The position numbers and the translations under genes were made by a program. A stretch of DNA of 64,000 bases, taken from Pleurotus djamor (taxonomy: Eukaryota > Basidiomycota > Agaricomycetes > Agaricales > Pleurotaceae). Within the stretch, counting starts at the first letter, position 1, and each line of letters begins with the position of its first letter. The stretch covers positions 62,001 through 126,000 of the forward strand of contig JAPEVF010000014.1 in assembly GCA_029747585.1 (NCBI GenBank), read 5' to 3'. The notes beneath the pieces were generated by a model. The model did not search any database. It saw nothing but the letters and a program-made list of their open reading frames with translations, and was not told where the DNA came from. Below, one piece after another: positions 23,343 to 33,663 of the stretch.

Positions 23343-24271
23343 GATCTGAGAGACTGCCCCATTTCAAATTATCCTTCTAATTTCATTACACATGGACCAT
23401 ATACGTAGTCAACCTGACCGTATGCCTTACTATTTATTCGAGTCTCTCCTACTTAGTTCCTATGTAGCATTCCGCCGTTGATCTTCATGGCGTCTGATCA
23501 GGCGCCCGAATATTATTTGCTCTGTTTTCAACTTCGCGTCGACTTCGCATCCAACCTCAGCCCTAAAATATGATGTACAATCGCTCACGGACGTTGTCCT
23601 CACCATACCTCTGCGCAACCTCAACCGTTTCATGGAACATAAGCCGTCCAGTTCCAAGTCCAAGACAAAACATATGATTCCTTGTTGCCTGACGATCCAC
23701 CGCCCTGACGCTGCCAGGATTTGACGCGGTCAAAGCTCATAATCACGAATGGTATGTCATGGTAATTCGTTTGGCCGTTTTATGCGATTTCCACACTTCC
23801 CCGCTGATTCATTGTCTGGTCATAGAGGGTTTCATCGCCTTTCGTTCTGATTTTTAGGTGGCCTTTGCGCAAATGTCTACAAGTCGTCCAGCGAGGAATA
23901 ACGTAGATTGGCTTGCTCTTGGCCTACTGAAGTGAGGTCAGGCGTTGACGACGGCCGTATATGTATCATCCTGACACAGTCTCGGAGAGTGCGTCGATCG
24001 TGATGCCTTGTGCTCGCGGTTTCCGAGGCCCCAGCTCAGTCTGGTCACTTCAGCTGTCCCACATCAGGGCAGCTAAAAGACACTGGGCCTGACGTCGCCT
24101 CAGCTATATAACTCGTCGTCCTGGATGATGATTCCCCATTATTGACTCTTTTCCTTTTTTCCTTCCACCCACTTACTCCCGAGAGGAGGTTTTCTTTCCT
24201 TTGTGAACCTTTCATTCCTTCGGCCACAAACCACGCCTACACGGCATTCCTTATCTTATTCGATTTTCGCA
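23343..24271. other. Intergenic, promoter of the serine-rich gene
   Basis: 929 bases without a supportable gene. A CTATATAA box lies at 24104-24111 and a T/C-rich stretch at 24145-24165 upstream of the next ATG. Confidence 0.45.
24104..24111 (+). promoter_or_regulatory. TATA-like box of the serine-rich secreted gene
   Basis: CTATATAA about 160 bases upstream of the ATG at 24272, followed by a pyrimidine-rich leader. Confidence 0.5.
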
Positions 24272-26269
24272 ATGAAGTTCTCTTACGCCTTTTTCGCCGC
24301 CGTCTTTCTCGCCATTCAGGTCGCTTCGCTCCCCGCACCAGGGCTCGAGAAGCGAACGTATCAGGTCGGTCCTTGTTCTCGACCAAGTTCAAATATGATG
24401 TCTAATTGGTTTGACTAGGTTACCTCGCTTGCTGCGCCCGTCGCCTGCACTTGTGCTGATAGCGCCTCGACGGCCTCCTCTGCATCTTCACATGCCTCTT
24501 CGTCGTCTTCGTCTTCAGCTTCTTCGTCTTCCTCCAAGTCTGAAGACTCCTCTTCGTCATCCAATTCTTCGTCCACCACCACTTATGGCTCCACAGGAGG
24601 AGTAACGAAATCTGAAGAATCGAATGCTGCCTCATCTTCAACGAACGAATCCGCCGCATCCAGCGCATCGTCTGGCCAGACTGCCAGCAGCTCAAGCTCG
24701 ACAACCCAGAAGCCTTCGTGCAAGCAGAGGGTGACCACAGTCGCAGAGTTTTCATCGTCGAACGCGTCCTCCTCTACTTCCTCTGCTGCCGCTGCCGCTG
24801 CTTCATCAGCCAGCTCGTCGTCTACGAAGTCATACGCGAACGGCGGCTCGTCCAGTTCATCGGAAGCTTCATCTAACTCTTCATCTTCCTCGTCCTCATC
24901 GGCTGACGCGGCCTCTGCATCATCTGCATCCACTTCGTCCTCTTCTACATCTCACGGGAATGACGGCACGAAGACGGTCGTCGAGGAGTCAACCTCTTCG
25001 TCTTCTTCTAGCTCATCTTCCTCCGCCGCAGATGCCGCACAATCATCCGCTTCTAGCTCTTCGTCTTCATCGACCGCCTCACATGGAACAGATGGCACGA
25101 AGACGGTTATCAAGGAGTCGTCCTCATCATCCTCGTCTAGCTCCTCCTCCTCCGCTGCAGAAGCTGCGCAATCATCTGCTTCCGCCTCGTCATCTTCTTC
25201 GACCGCTACTCATGGATCGGACGGCACGAAGACAGTTGTCGAGGAATCTTCCTCGTCCTCTTCCAATTCTTCGTCCTCCTCCTCAGAAACGGCCGAGGCA
25301 GCTGCATCATCTGCCGCAAGCTCTTCATCGTCCAGCACTGTCCATGGTTCAGATGGTTCCAAGACCGTCAAGGAAGAATCCTCCTCCTCCTCTTCTAACT
25401 CCTCTTCATCTGCATCGTCCGCAGAATCCGCTGCCGCGTCTGCCTCCAGCTCTTCCTCCACCACGACCCACGGGAATGATGGCAAGACGACCACAACCGT
25501 GGATGAGTCTGCCTCTTCCTCGTCCAACGAGTCGTCTTCTGCTTCATCGTCTCAGGAATCATCGTCCTCTTCCGTCTCCTCTGCAGCGGTAGTGGTTGAG
25601 CATGCCGCTTCGTCATCGGCCGCTCCAGTTCATGTGTCCTCGTCTACCCCGGCTGTTCATGTCACTACTTCGGCCGCGCCTGTTCACACCACAACCCCGG
25701 CCAAGGCAGTTACCACCAAGGCCGCGACCACCAAAGCTGTTACCAAGCCTGTGACCACGAAGGCTGCCGCTACGAAAGTGGCAACCACGAAGCCCAAGGC
25801 TACGACTCCAGCTTGCGCCCCTCGTACCTCATCCGTCTTCCTCAAACGCGCCTTCAAGCACACCGACCATTTTTATACCACCAGCGCACACGAAATGACT
25901 AACGCGCTCATCAAGCTCCATTACATCAAGGAAGGACATCAAGGTCGCGTCTTCCCCAAGAAAGAGACCGATACCGTGCCCTTGTTCCGCATGTTCAAGG
26001 CTCACGCTGGTCCCGGTGGTGATCACTTCTATACCACCTCGGCTCATGAGCGCGATAACGCTGTCAAGAACCTCGGATACAAGAGCGAGGGCGTTACAGG
26101 GCATATTTACCAGAAGCAGATCTGTGGAAGCGTTCCCCTGCACCGTTTGTACCAACCTCATCTCCAGAACCATTTCTATACCATCTCGGAGCTTGAGGCT
26201 AAGAACGCCGCTCTCCTACTCGGCTACAAGAGAGAGGGCATTGCTGGGTTCGTTATCCCTAACTTTTAG
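24272..26269 (+). CDS. Secreted serine-rich protein with C-terminal DUF5648-like domain
   Basis: ATG at 24272 gives a signal peptide (MKFSYAFFAAVFLAIQVASL) and a dibasic site LEKR that could be cut by Kex2. One intron (about 24366-24419) follows YQ. The next 450 or so residues are mostly Ser and Ala with near-repeats of about 42-44 residues, marked by HGxDGTKTVVEES (see repeat entry). A Thr/Lys/Ala hinge (TTKAATTKAVTKPVTTKAA) leads to a folded domain with three repeats built on HFYTTSAHE, HFYTTSAHER and HFYTISELE, each followed by LGYKxEG. That is the DUF5648 pattern seen in fungal secreted and cell-wall proteins. Likely heavily O-mannosylated wall or matrix protein. Function of the domain is unknown. 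Confidence 0.88.
24953..25510 (+). repeat. Tandem coding repeat, about 126-133 bp, five units
   Basis: Units begin near 24953, 25081, 25210, 25343 and 25469. Each starts with a His-Gly-x-Asp-Gly-(Thr)-Lys-Thr-Val block and continues into a Ser/Ala run. Spacing is a multiple or near-multiple of three, so the frame holds. Copy number is likely variable between strains (inference). Confidence 0.75.
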
Positions 26270-26787
26270 GGTTGGCGACGAAGAGTATTTATTTTATTAA
26301 TTATGGACTTTCTTCGTTTCTTCGATATTTACGACGATGGACTAATTTGCTTACGACATTTTAATGCTTGTTTATTCTCTATATATTCACTTCGAGACCT
26401 TCGTTACCCCTCCTTCATGGACAATCTTGCCATGGATACCTAGGTTTTATTCGACCATTTGCCCAGCAGTTATGTACTCGCTTTACCTAGAGTATATATC
26501 TTGCTCTGATCCGTAATGAGACCCTGATTTATCTCTAAACCCTTCCCATCCGTCCTGCAACCTCATATGGGATCTTCGTCCTTGGTAGGTTTGGTTGGAG
26601 CGAGATTCAGGAGCTTAGAAAAGGGGTGCAGTTCGATCGAACCACCAACACCCAGAAACCGCCACCAGAATATTTGTCTCAACACTACGTGTGAGCATCT
26701 CCCCACCACGAGGCTGTTTTAATCGCGCTCAGAACGTTGTTTCCTTCATCTTGACAGCTCGGCCGCGCAGCGTCGATACCGTCGACC
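26270..26787. other. Intergenic between serine-rich gene and coiled-coil gene
   Basis: 518 bases; AT-rich 3' flank of the serine-rich gene (about 26284-26350), otherwise nothing recognised. Confidence 0.4.
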
Positions 26788-27492
26788 ATGTCCCCTAAGC
26801 CCTTACAAGTCTCGACCCCCGGGAACGATAATCAAGAAAAGGCAAGCTCTGAAACGCTCCCTCGTGAAGTTAAGAAGATTGAACTACTACATAGCTCTGG
26901 TTAGTTCGATTCACCGTTACTGTATACACAAATACTAATTTCCTACCCCTTCCATCCATAAGTTCCACTCCAGACCGTGTATGAGCAATTGAATAGCCTT
27001 GAAAAGCGGGTAGAGAATCTTGAGAAGGACCTCAATAAAAGTCAGGAAGAGCTGCGTACGTCGCTAGAGTCTCAAGACAGCACGAAGAGCTGTAAGTTGC
27101 ATAGACCCCCTATCATCGGACGATTTATAATATCTCCTGCAGCAAGAAACCAGGAAAGTCATCCAATGCAAAACATTCCATCCTCCTGCGTTTATAGTCC
27201 GACTCTGTCGTCGCATCTTCGGGGACAATCGGGCGGAACGCTCTCCCCCACCAGTCCCAGCATATTGGAGTAAGGAGCCTGGACGCGATAAACTTGCGAT
27301 AAACTCCCTAAACGCTTGACAGAGAACCCCTCTGCCGTTTACGGCATCGGCGAGATGCAGTTAAATCTCGAACTCCGCATATGTGGCGTGAAATATGACG
27401 AAAGCGAAAGTGTCGAAGTTAAGCGTCAGACGTTGTATGAGGCTATTCTCGCTGCGCAGCAGGAAGAAATTAGGGTACCCGCGAGTGGGTAA
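26788..27492 (+). CDS. Hypothetical coiled-coil protein
   Basis: Unrecognised small gene. ATG at 26788 (MSPKPLQVSTPGNDNQEKAS). The second exon gives the heptad-like LNSLEKRVENLEKDLNKSQE. Beyond the intron near 27090-27141 there are two readings. The frame that splices directly ends at TAA 27271-27273. A different frame (ETRKVIQCKTFHPPAFIVRL, then YWKNPSAVYGIGEMQLNLEL) looks more protein-like. It crosses a GTAAGG..GACAG intron to a stop at 27492. The two are off by one base at the exon 2/3 junction, so either the splice differs from my model or an indel is present. No domain recognised. Confidence 0.45.
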
Positions 27493-27666
27493 CTTTGGGA
27501 TTCTGGTAGATTATAGATCAGTAGTGGCCTACTGCAACAAACAATGGAGAATCAACGAAGAAAGACTACGTCTACCTTCGTCAGGAGAATCTTACGGGTG
27601 CAACTTGAAATTTTTACCTATTTGGGAAGTGCGGAACTTACATCTCAGAAAGCAAAAGCTGGTATG

Positions 27667-27752
27667 CCCCCGGTAGCTCAGCTGGAAGAGCGTGAGACTG
27701 TAACTGGATAACGATCATCTCAAGGCCACTGGTTCGATCCCGGTCTGGGGGA
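27667..27752 (+). tRNA. tRNA-Tyr (GTA) with 13-nt intron
   Basis: Acceptor strands CCCCCGG (27667-27673) and CTGGGGG (27745-27751) pair, with discriminator A at 27752. The D arm GCTC/GAGC, anticodon stem TGAGA/TCTCA and T arm ACTGG-TTCGATC-CCGGT are all intact. The anticodon loop reads CTGTAA, with GTA as anticodon, and is interrupted directly after position 37 by a 13-base intron (27704-27716). This is where eukaryotic nuclear tRNA-Tyr introns sit. Mature length 73. Confidence 0.93.
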
Positions 27753-27840
27753 GTTGGACGACCTACAAGGTCTCAATTTTTGCACCTCAAACATGGACAT
27801 CTCAATCAAATCTCAATCGTAAAGTAATATCCAAAAAGTA

Positions 27841-28350
27841 TCAACGAGGGGAGCCCTTCCACATGCCCAGCGACCTCGGCATTGCATCAATGAACCCGAA
27901 CCGCTCATAAAGTTTCCTTCCAGGAACATCTGCCAATAGGTTAACGTAGTATCCTGGCTCGGCGTTCTCCTCCAGGTGCTTCATCAACGCGGCCATCATC
28001 GCAGATCCCAGTCCTTTTTTCTGATGATCGGGTAGAGTTGCGCAGTCGGCGATGTGGAAATACCTACGATTTTAGAGAGCCTATCAACAATCGCACGAAG
28101 CCGCGACTAAGGAGACAAACCATCCGCCACCAAATATTCGAGCCATACCAACGACTTCGACTTCATCTGGCTTTGAGGGTGAGGCATACTTGATATGAAC
28201 ACCGTACCAGGTGCAGGCGATCGCCCCCTCAGCTTGTGTTGGGGTGACAGCGTATAATCCGGACGCTTCCCTCAAGTATACATAGTCGCTGACCGATGGA
28301 GGGCCGTCGTAGATCGTGTAGCCCTCGGGCAATGTCGTCGCAGAATGCAT
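27841..28350 (-). CDS. GNAT-family N-acetyltransferase
   Basis: Minus-strand gene with two exons and one intron near 28066-28120. The favoured start is the ATG at 28350 (MHSATTLPEGYTIYDGPPSV); the open frame extends upstream to 28560, but that part looks like leader. Core GNAT marks are VVGMARIFGGG on strand 4. After the intron come IADCATLPDHQKKGLGSAMM, the acetyl-CoA pyrophosphate loop (Q-K-K-G-L-G-S), and YERFGFIDAMPRSLGMWK at the C-terminus. Transfers acetyl from acetyl-CoA to an amine; the substrate is unknown. It is divergent from the DUF6534 gene. Confidence 0.85.
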
Positions 28351-29245
28351 GGTTCGGGTGTAGAAAGTCTGATTGGCGCTTCGGGGAGAATGAGTCGCGT
28401 ATATGAACCCCCTGTCAATGCCTCCTTTAACATATTCCCCTCCTTGAAACGTCGTTTCACTTATGAAACGCGGTGTCCATGCGTCTATTCTGCGTCCCCT
28501 ATGACTATGCAATGCTCCAGCAGGAGGCGAAATGTTTCTCTTACGATCCCAACCGAACACAATTCACTGATTCTCCAAGAGACTACACCTCTGTTAACCA
28601 GGCGTGCTCAGCGTTGGCCTACTAAGGTGAGATGACGGGTTGAGGCTAACACGGAGCTGCAGATACCGTTCGCTCTTGAAACTTGAAGCTTGAGTCTGCT
28701 TTCGAAATCAGACATGTGCCCCTGAAACTAAATGACTGACTCCTGACTCCCATGGTCACGTGGAGTATCGCCACTCTTGCTCCCGCCTTCAAGTTTGCTT
28801 CAAGTTCAAATTTTCAAAGTTCGAAGTCGTTGCATCTCTGGGCTCTTTAAGTCAGCTTCTCATCTGCAATACGCTCTGTGCCAAGGCTCTCTTACGAACT
28901 CAGCCATTCCTCCAGCCAAGTCCGAGGCTTAGTTGTGCTTCTGCCTTTGTATTTGGGCATGCTAGCCTTTATCAGGCTGTATCGCGGCTTAATAGCGCTA
29001 TATGACATGTCTATGATGGCCATGGCTTGTCCAGAAGTTAACAGCCATATGGCCAAGTCGTGTCATGCCTATTAAAATGACCCGATCATTCTATCACTTC
29101 ACCTTGTTTCTCCGGCCTGCGACCTTCCCACAGAGGTTATAGTTATAGCCATAAGGGATGCAGCCAGGAGGCTCCGTGGCTGAATTTCTGTACTCACTAC
29201 CCACCCACGAACTCTCGCCTACGACCCATCAACGACTTTTGAAGA
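28351..29245. other. Divergent spacer upstream of the DUF6534 gene
   Basis: 895 bases shared by the GNAT and DUF6534 promoters. Carries CTTGAAGCTTGAG (28675-28694) and TTCAAGTTCAAATTTTCAAAG (28797-28817) simple repeats. No gene supported. Confidence 0.45.
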
Positions 29246-31567
29246 ATGACCAGCGAAACTCCATCGGGACCGGGAGTACCAGCGCTCGACAATACTTTCG
29301 GTGAGAGACCTTCGGAGGCTGTGGATGATCGATATCCATCATCGCTTACTGGGGTATTATGCAGGGGCGGGCTTCATTGGCGCTCTGATAGCTGGAGTGT
29401 AAGCCCGATTCTCCGTTGTCTGACCCGGGGCTGACCTGTACGCCACATAGTCTGTATGGGATAACGAACCTCCAGGTATTTCGGGGACTGAGTCCTTGGA
29501 ACGAGTTAGACGCTGACTTAGGGCCGCTAGACCTACTTCTACTATGTTCATTATCCAAAGGATGGGTTTGACCTGAAATTGCTGGTACGTTCAGCCCCCA
29601 TCGCCTGCGACGCAACTCATCGAGCCTCTCAGGTCGCCTTCATATGGTTGGCGTTCAGACTTCGTTGTCGTCGGAAGGCTACTGATCATCCGACGCCTCA
29701 GGGTTCTCGACACCCTTCAGTTTGCTTTTGGTACGTTACTTCGTCGCAAGGCCTGAATCACGCTGCTTACAATGAATCAGTGTCCCTCACGATGTATCAT
29801 TACTTGGTCTGCCCATTCGAATATATTCACCGCCTGGTCGCTTAACGTGCCCTAGGTTTCTAACTACGCCAATCCGATCGCTCTGAGGGACGCTCACTGG
29901 TGAGTATACATGTCTATGTAAATTTGATTACCTATTAACATTGCCTCAGGGCTTTGAATGTATGTCATGTCCCCCTAAGCATTACCGTTGAAGTTAACGC
30001 AACGGACTAGATATCCGTTCTTATGAATGTAAGCGCGTGTTCAAGCTTCACTAGTCACTAGTCACTCTTCAATAGTTGATCTAATCTCCAGGTGATCATT
30101 GGGGTGCTTGCTCAGACGTACGCTCATATTTAACCCGTCTAACACCCCTTTTGCTCACCCGTTCTACCAGGTTCTTCACCATCCGGATCTGTCGCCGTGA
30201 GCCTTCGAAAGCTTCCCCTGTTGGCGGCAGAAGCCACTCACAAGCTTCATCCAGTGTGCAACCCAAAGTATCGATGGTGGGGTACAGTTTTCATCGTACG
30301 CATCTTTCCTGTCACTTCTCCCTTCACGCTCCTAAGACGGACTTCAGGGCCTACTTGTCGCAGCCCACTTCTGTGCGCACCCTCGATCTCTACCTTTACC
30401 GACCAAAGCTAATTCTAATTTCTCGGTTCGGCTCTTCCGATAAGGTTTGGGAGTTGGTGCGTATCATTCCCTGATCTTTCCGTCCGTCGGGACAAGAGAC
30501 TGATAGCATCGCTCAGAGACTGTGGTATTCCTGTAAGCCGGATAGCGCCCTTCCGTCCCGTTGATAGATCAACAGTCATCCAAGGTTCATTAAGAAAGAG
30601 TTTAGCCGCATACCGGAGATCACAGTAGGTCTACATCCCTTTTAGTTGACTTGATGCTGACGGCGGATTCTTAGTTGGTTGCAGCCACCCCCTTCGCCAT
30701 ATTTGCTGTGCTTTCGGACGTTGCTATTGCTGCCGCCTTATGCGTACTCCTTCACGGAAGCCGTACGGGATTCAGAAAGTCAGCTACGTCCTCTCAAACT
30801 CCTATCACTCTCATCATGATTGATCCTCGTCGTTACATAGGACAAACACCATTGTCACGCAGCTCATTGTCTATGCCATCAACCGATGTATCCTGACATC
30901 GTGAGTATTCCTCTGACCTAAGCCTCCGTTATTGACGAAGTCGTGTACCTGATCTTGTGCTCGCGTATTCGATAGAGTGGTCGCGATCATTGAAGTCATC
31001 GTGGTGAGTATGCTTCTTTTCCGTGTGGCGCTTCTGGACACCGGGACTGAGGCGATGGGTTTTCCGTTTATCCTAGTTCGCTTTGATGCCCGAAAGCCTT
31101 TGGTTCGTAGCCATTGACTTTGTCATCGGTAAACGTGAGTATTTCGCATTCCGCGACTTGGGAGTCGTGTGATCAAGCCAACTGAACACTTCTGGATCTA
31201 GTCTACGCTAATTCATTGTTGGCGACTCTGAACTCGAGAAACGCGATCCGAGAAAGGGGAGGTTCACAAGCGAACTCGGTTGGGTTATCGAATCTTGGCT
31301 TTTCGAGTGGGAGTTCTGGGCGTGTAAGTCGCTCTCGTTCCGTTTCTAGCAACTTCTCATATGGATTACGCCTCATAGGATGATCACGTACTCAGCATAT
31401 CAGTTGGAGGCAGCTCGACAGATCGAACTGAAAGTTCGGTTTCGTACAATGATCCCAGGCATCCTGATATCAAGAAGGTCAGTCCGTTCCGCAAACTTAG
31501 CTTAAGTCAAACCCATTGATATGTGTTAATCTAGGACACTGTGAAGATACTGGAGACGCCAATCTAA
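29246..31567 (+). CDS. DUF6534-type seven-helix membrane protein
   Basis: Integral membrane protein of about 330 residues split into many small exons, several under 40 bases. ATG at 29246 (MTSETPSGPGVPALDNTFGA). Spliced reading gives GAGFIGALIAGVLYGITNLQ, YYVHYPKDGFDLKLLVAFIW, VLDTLQFAFVSLTMYHYLV, NYANPIALRDAHW, ITLVAATPFAIFAVLSDVAI, RKTNTIVTQLIVYAINRC and LYANSLLATLNSRNAIRER. The Y-x-x-Y-P-K-D and K-L-Y-x-N-S-L-L-A-T-L-N-x-R blocks are the hallmarks of this basidiomycete family. The family is abundant in Agaricomycetes and has no known role. The cytosolic tail is Ser/Gly-rich and ends KDTVKILETPI. No frame break was found despite the unusually fragmented exon structure. Confidence 0.87.
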
Positions 31568-31569
31568 GT

Positions 31570-33315
31570 CTACTGTGCTGACCAATGGGTCTCCGCATGA
31601 TGTGCCATAACCGTCTCATAAACCGCCCTGCTACCACAGAAACATGTAATGCTTGGGATAGCTATAGCCAGGTCCCGCATTGTTTTGTAAAAGACATTGT
31701 CAGATGCGTCTTTGTACGTGATATCGAGTAATGACCAGGGTTTGATATGAACATGGGACATCGGCCGAGGCTATCAGCATATTCAGGATGATCAGGACGA
31801 TCATAATCTGGCGGTGAATCAGACGCACGGGTATGTCACTCTCTTGTGTGAGTATGAGCTGCGTTAAGGACGGCATCACCTCAACTAAAAACAGGATTAC
31901 CGTTGGTTCGAGAGACTTAATCTTGATGGATAAACTCGTTAGACGAGGTAATGGCTCGGTTCCGAAGAGCTCTCGGAACTGGGAAAACCTGAAAGGAACT
32001 TGGAGAAGCGTGATCCTGGTCAGATACGACCTGGCGGATTCCATTTTACGCGCAAGGGTATCGAAGGCGATTGTGGTGCCGCTTCCAGCGTCCCCATTTC
32101 CATATGGTGTGATCTCCAGAGAGCGGAGTGTGGTAAGGAAGGGGGCGTACTGGATCATCGAGTGGTTTATCCCAGAAAAGTCTAGGGAGAGGGCGGTAAG
32201 GACGGGGACCCTTTCTTCAAGAAAGGAGGAGAGAACGCCTTGAGCTTCGCCGAAGGAAGGATTTGCTTTGCATGTCACATGCAGGCGAAGAGAAGAAAGG
32301 GCAGGCAGCAATACTGGAGACAGTTGATCAAAACTGAGAAGAGGTTAGATGTGGTGGACTGAACTCACGAACGTTAGAAAACAAGTGAGCGAAGAAGGGG
32401 AAGATGTGTTCATGACAAGAGATTTGAAGATTGGTCAGAGTTTTTGAGGAGGCGTTGATTAGGTGTGCAAGGGCAAGCATGCTTTGGCTGGTGGATTCGC
32501 GAGCATAGACAGGAACGGTTGAGGAAGTGGAAGTTTCCCTCCGAGAGTTGAGCAGCTGGTTGTTCGGGAATTTGACGTGGATGGATTCTAGTGAGCATGC
32601 CTCTGGGACGTTTGAGAGAACTTCGTATAAACCACCGGTGCCAACATGAAGGGAAAGACGGCGTAATGTTCGCATTGACCATACTGTCGCTAAAAGTGGC
32701 GAGATATCGAGAGCATCGTTGGGGGAATTCCATATAATCGTGATTTGTTCGAGATTAACGACGTCTTTGAGTAATTGCGAAAGGGTAGGGTAAAAGATAT
32801 GATTCGTGCTATCCCTCGAGGGCTGACGGGGAGGCAAATCCAGTGAGACGCTTTGAGGGCGCTGATCACGTATGCAGGAAAGCGAGCTCAAGATTGATAG
32901 CCATGACTGGTGCAACCTAGCGCTATTACTGGGAGAAGCAGATACTTCACCGGAGCTATATGGAGAGGTCGGGGCGGACGTGGAACCACGGAGAGCGAGC
33001 TCAAAATTCCGGAGCTCCGATAGCAGGATAGAAAGCTGTAGTACGCGGGAGGCAATGTACGAGTCACCTCTGTCATAAGTCCAGCATTAGTATGAATCAA
33101 CGAGTCATTTAGCGAAGGCTTGTGGTGATCACTCACGACATTAACTTGGCTCGCTTCAGACTGCGAGGTGTGACTTTCAAGAGCAAGACCTCTTTGTAGC
33201 GATGACTCCAGACGTGATTGTAGAATACACGGTTGACAGACATAAGCCGGTTTGCTTCAACTTCGGGGAGGTAGAACAGGACCTCATACCACAATTCGTT
33301 CGGAAGCGCAACCAT
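31570..33315 (-). CDS. F-box-like protein with leucine-rich body
   Basis: Minus-strand gene starting at ATG 33315. Exon 1 reads VALPNELWYEVLFYLPEVEA, then NRLMSVNRVFYNHVWS, an F-box-like helix. The intron (GTGAGTG donor) leads to SGDSYIASRVLQLS and a long region of leucine-rich strands (LRRLSLHVGTGGLYEVL, LTALSLDFSGIN, LRSLEITPYGNG). The last intron (donor GTGCGT after SDIP, acceptor TGATAG) joins PRPMSHVHIKPWSLLDITYK to the end ETHWSAQ at 31570. It is distant in sequence from the F-box pair at 15408-18975. Convergent with the DUF6534 gene, with three bases between the stops. Probable SCF adaptor or unrelated LRR protein. Confidence 0.72.
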
Positions 33316-33663
33316 TGGAAGTGAGAGGGAAGATGACGTTAACGACCCTCGAATGCGACGGACTCTGCCTTTTTAGTGCACAGTCGTGTTGAGTAACCTG
33401 GCTACACATTGCAGCAACGCGCTGTCAAAAGATCAACAAAAAGAAATGCGATGGTCAGCGGTCGGAGCGGTGTTGGGGCGCTTGGGCGAGCGTCAGGAAT
33501 TCGCCGATCTCCTGACTTGACTCCTATCCCCTGTCTGAATCTGAAACGGAGTCAACACAGCGTCATCGGGTGTTCCCTTGCATTGCAACTTTGGCACGAA
33601 CACCATGCACTCAATATTTGAGAAGAAAGCAAACGCTGCTACATATCCTCCAGAAAGTAATGA
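33316..33663. other. Divergent spacer before the phosphoesterase gene
   Basis: 348 bases. Probably contains the promoter and first exon of the DHH gene, which I could not place. Short ORFs only. Confidence 0.4.

Noticed and set aside
24420..25616. Long ORFs rich in Asp/Glu or Pro/Arg on both strands opposite the serine-rich gene
   Set aside because: They are shadows of the TCX-biased serine codons; the plus-strand frame has the signal peptide and folded C-terminal domain.
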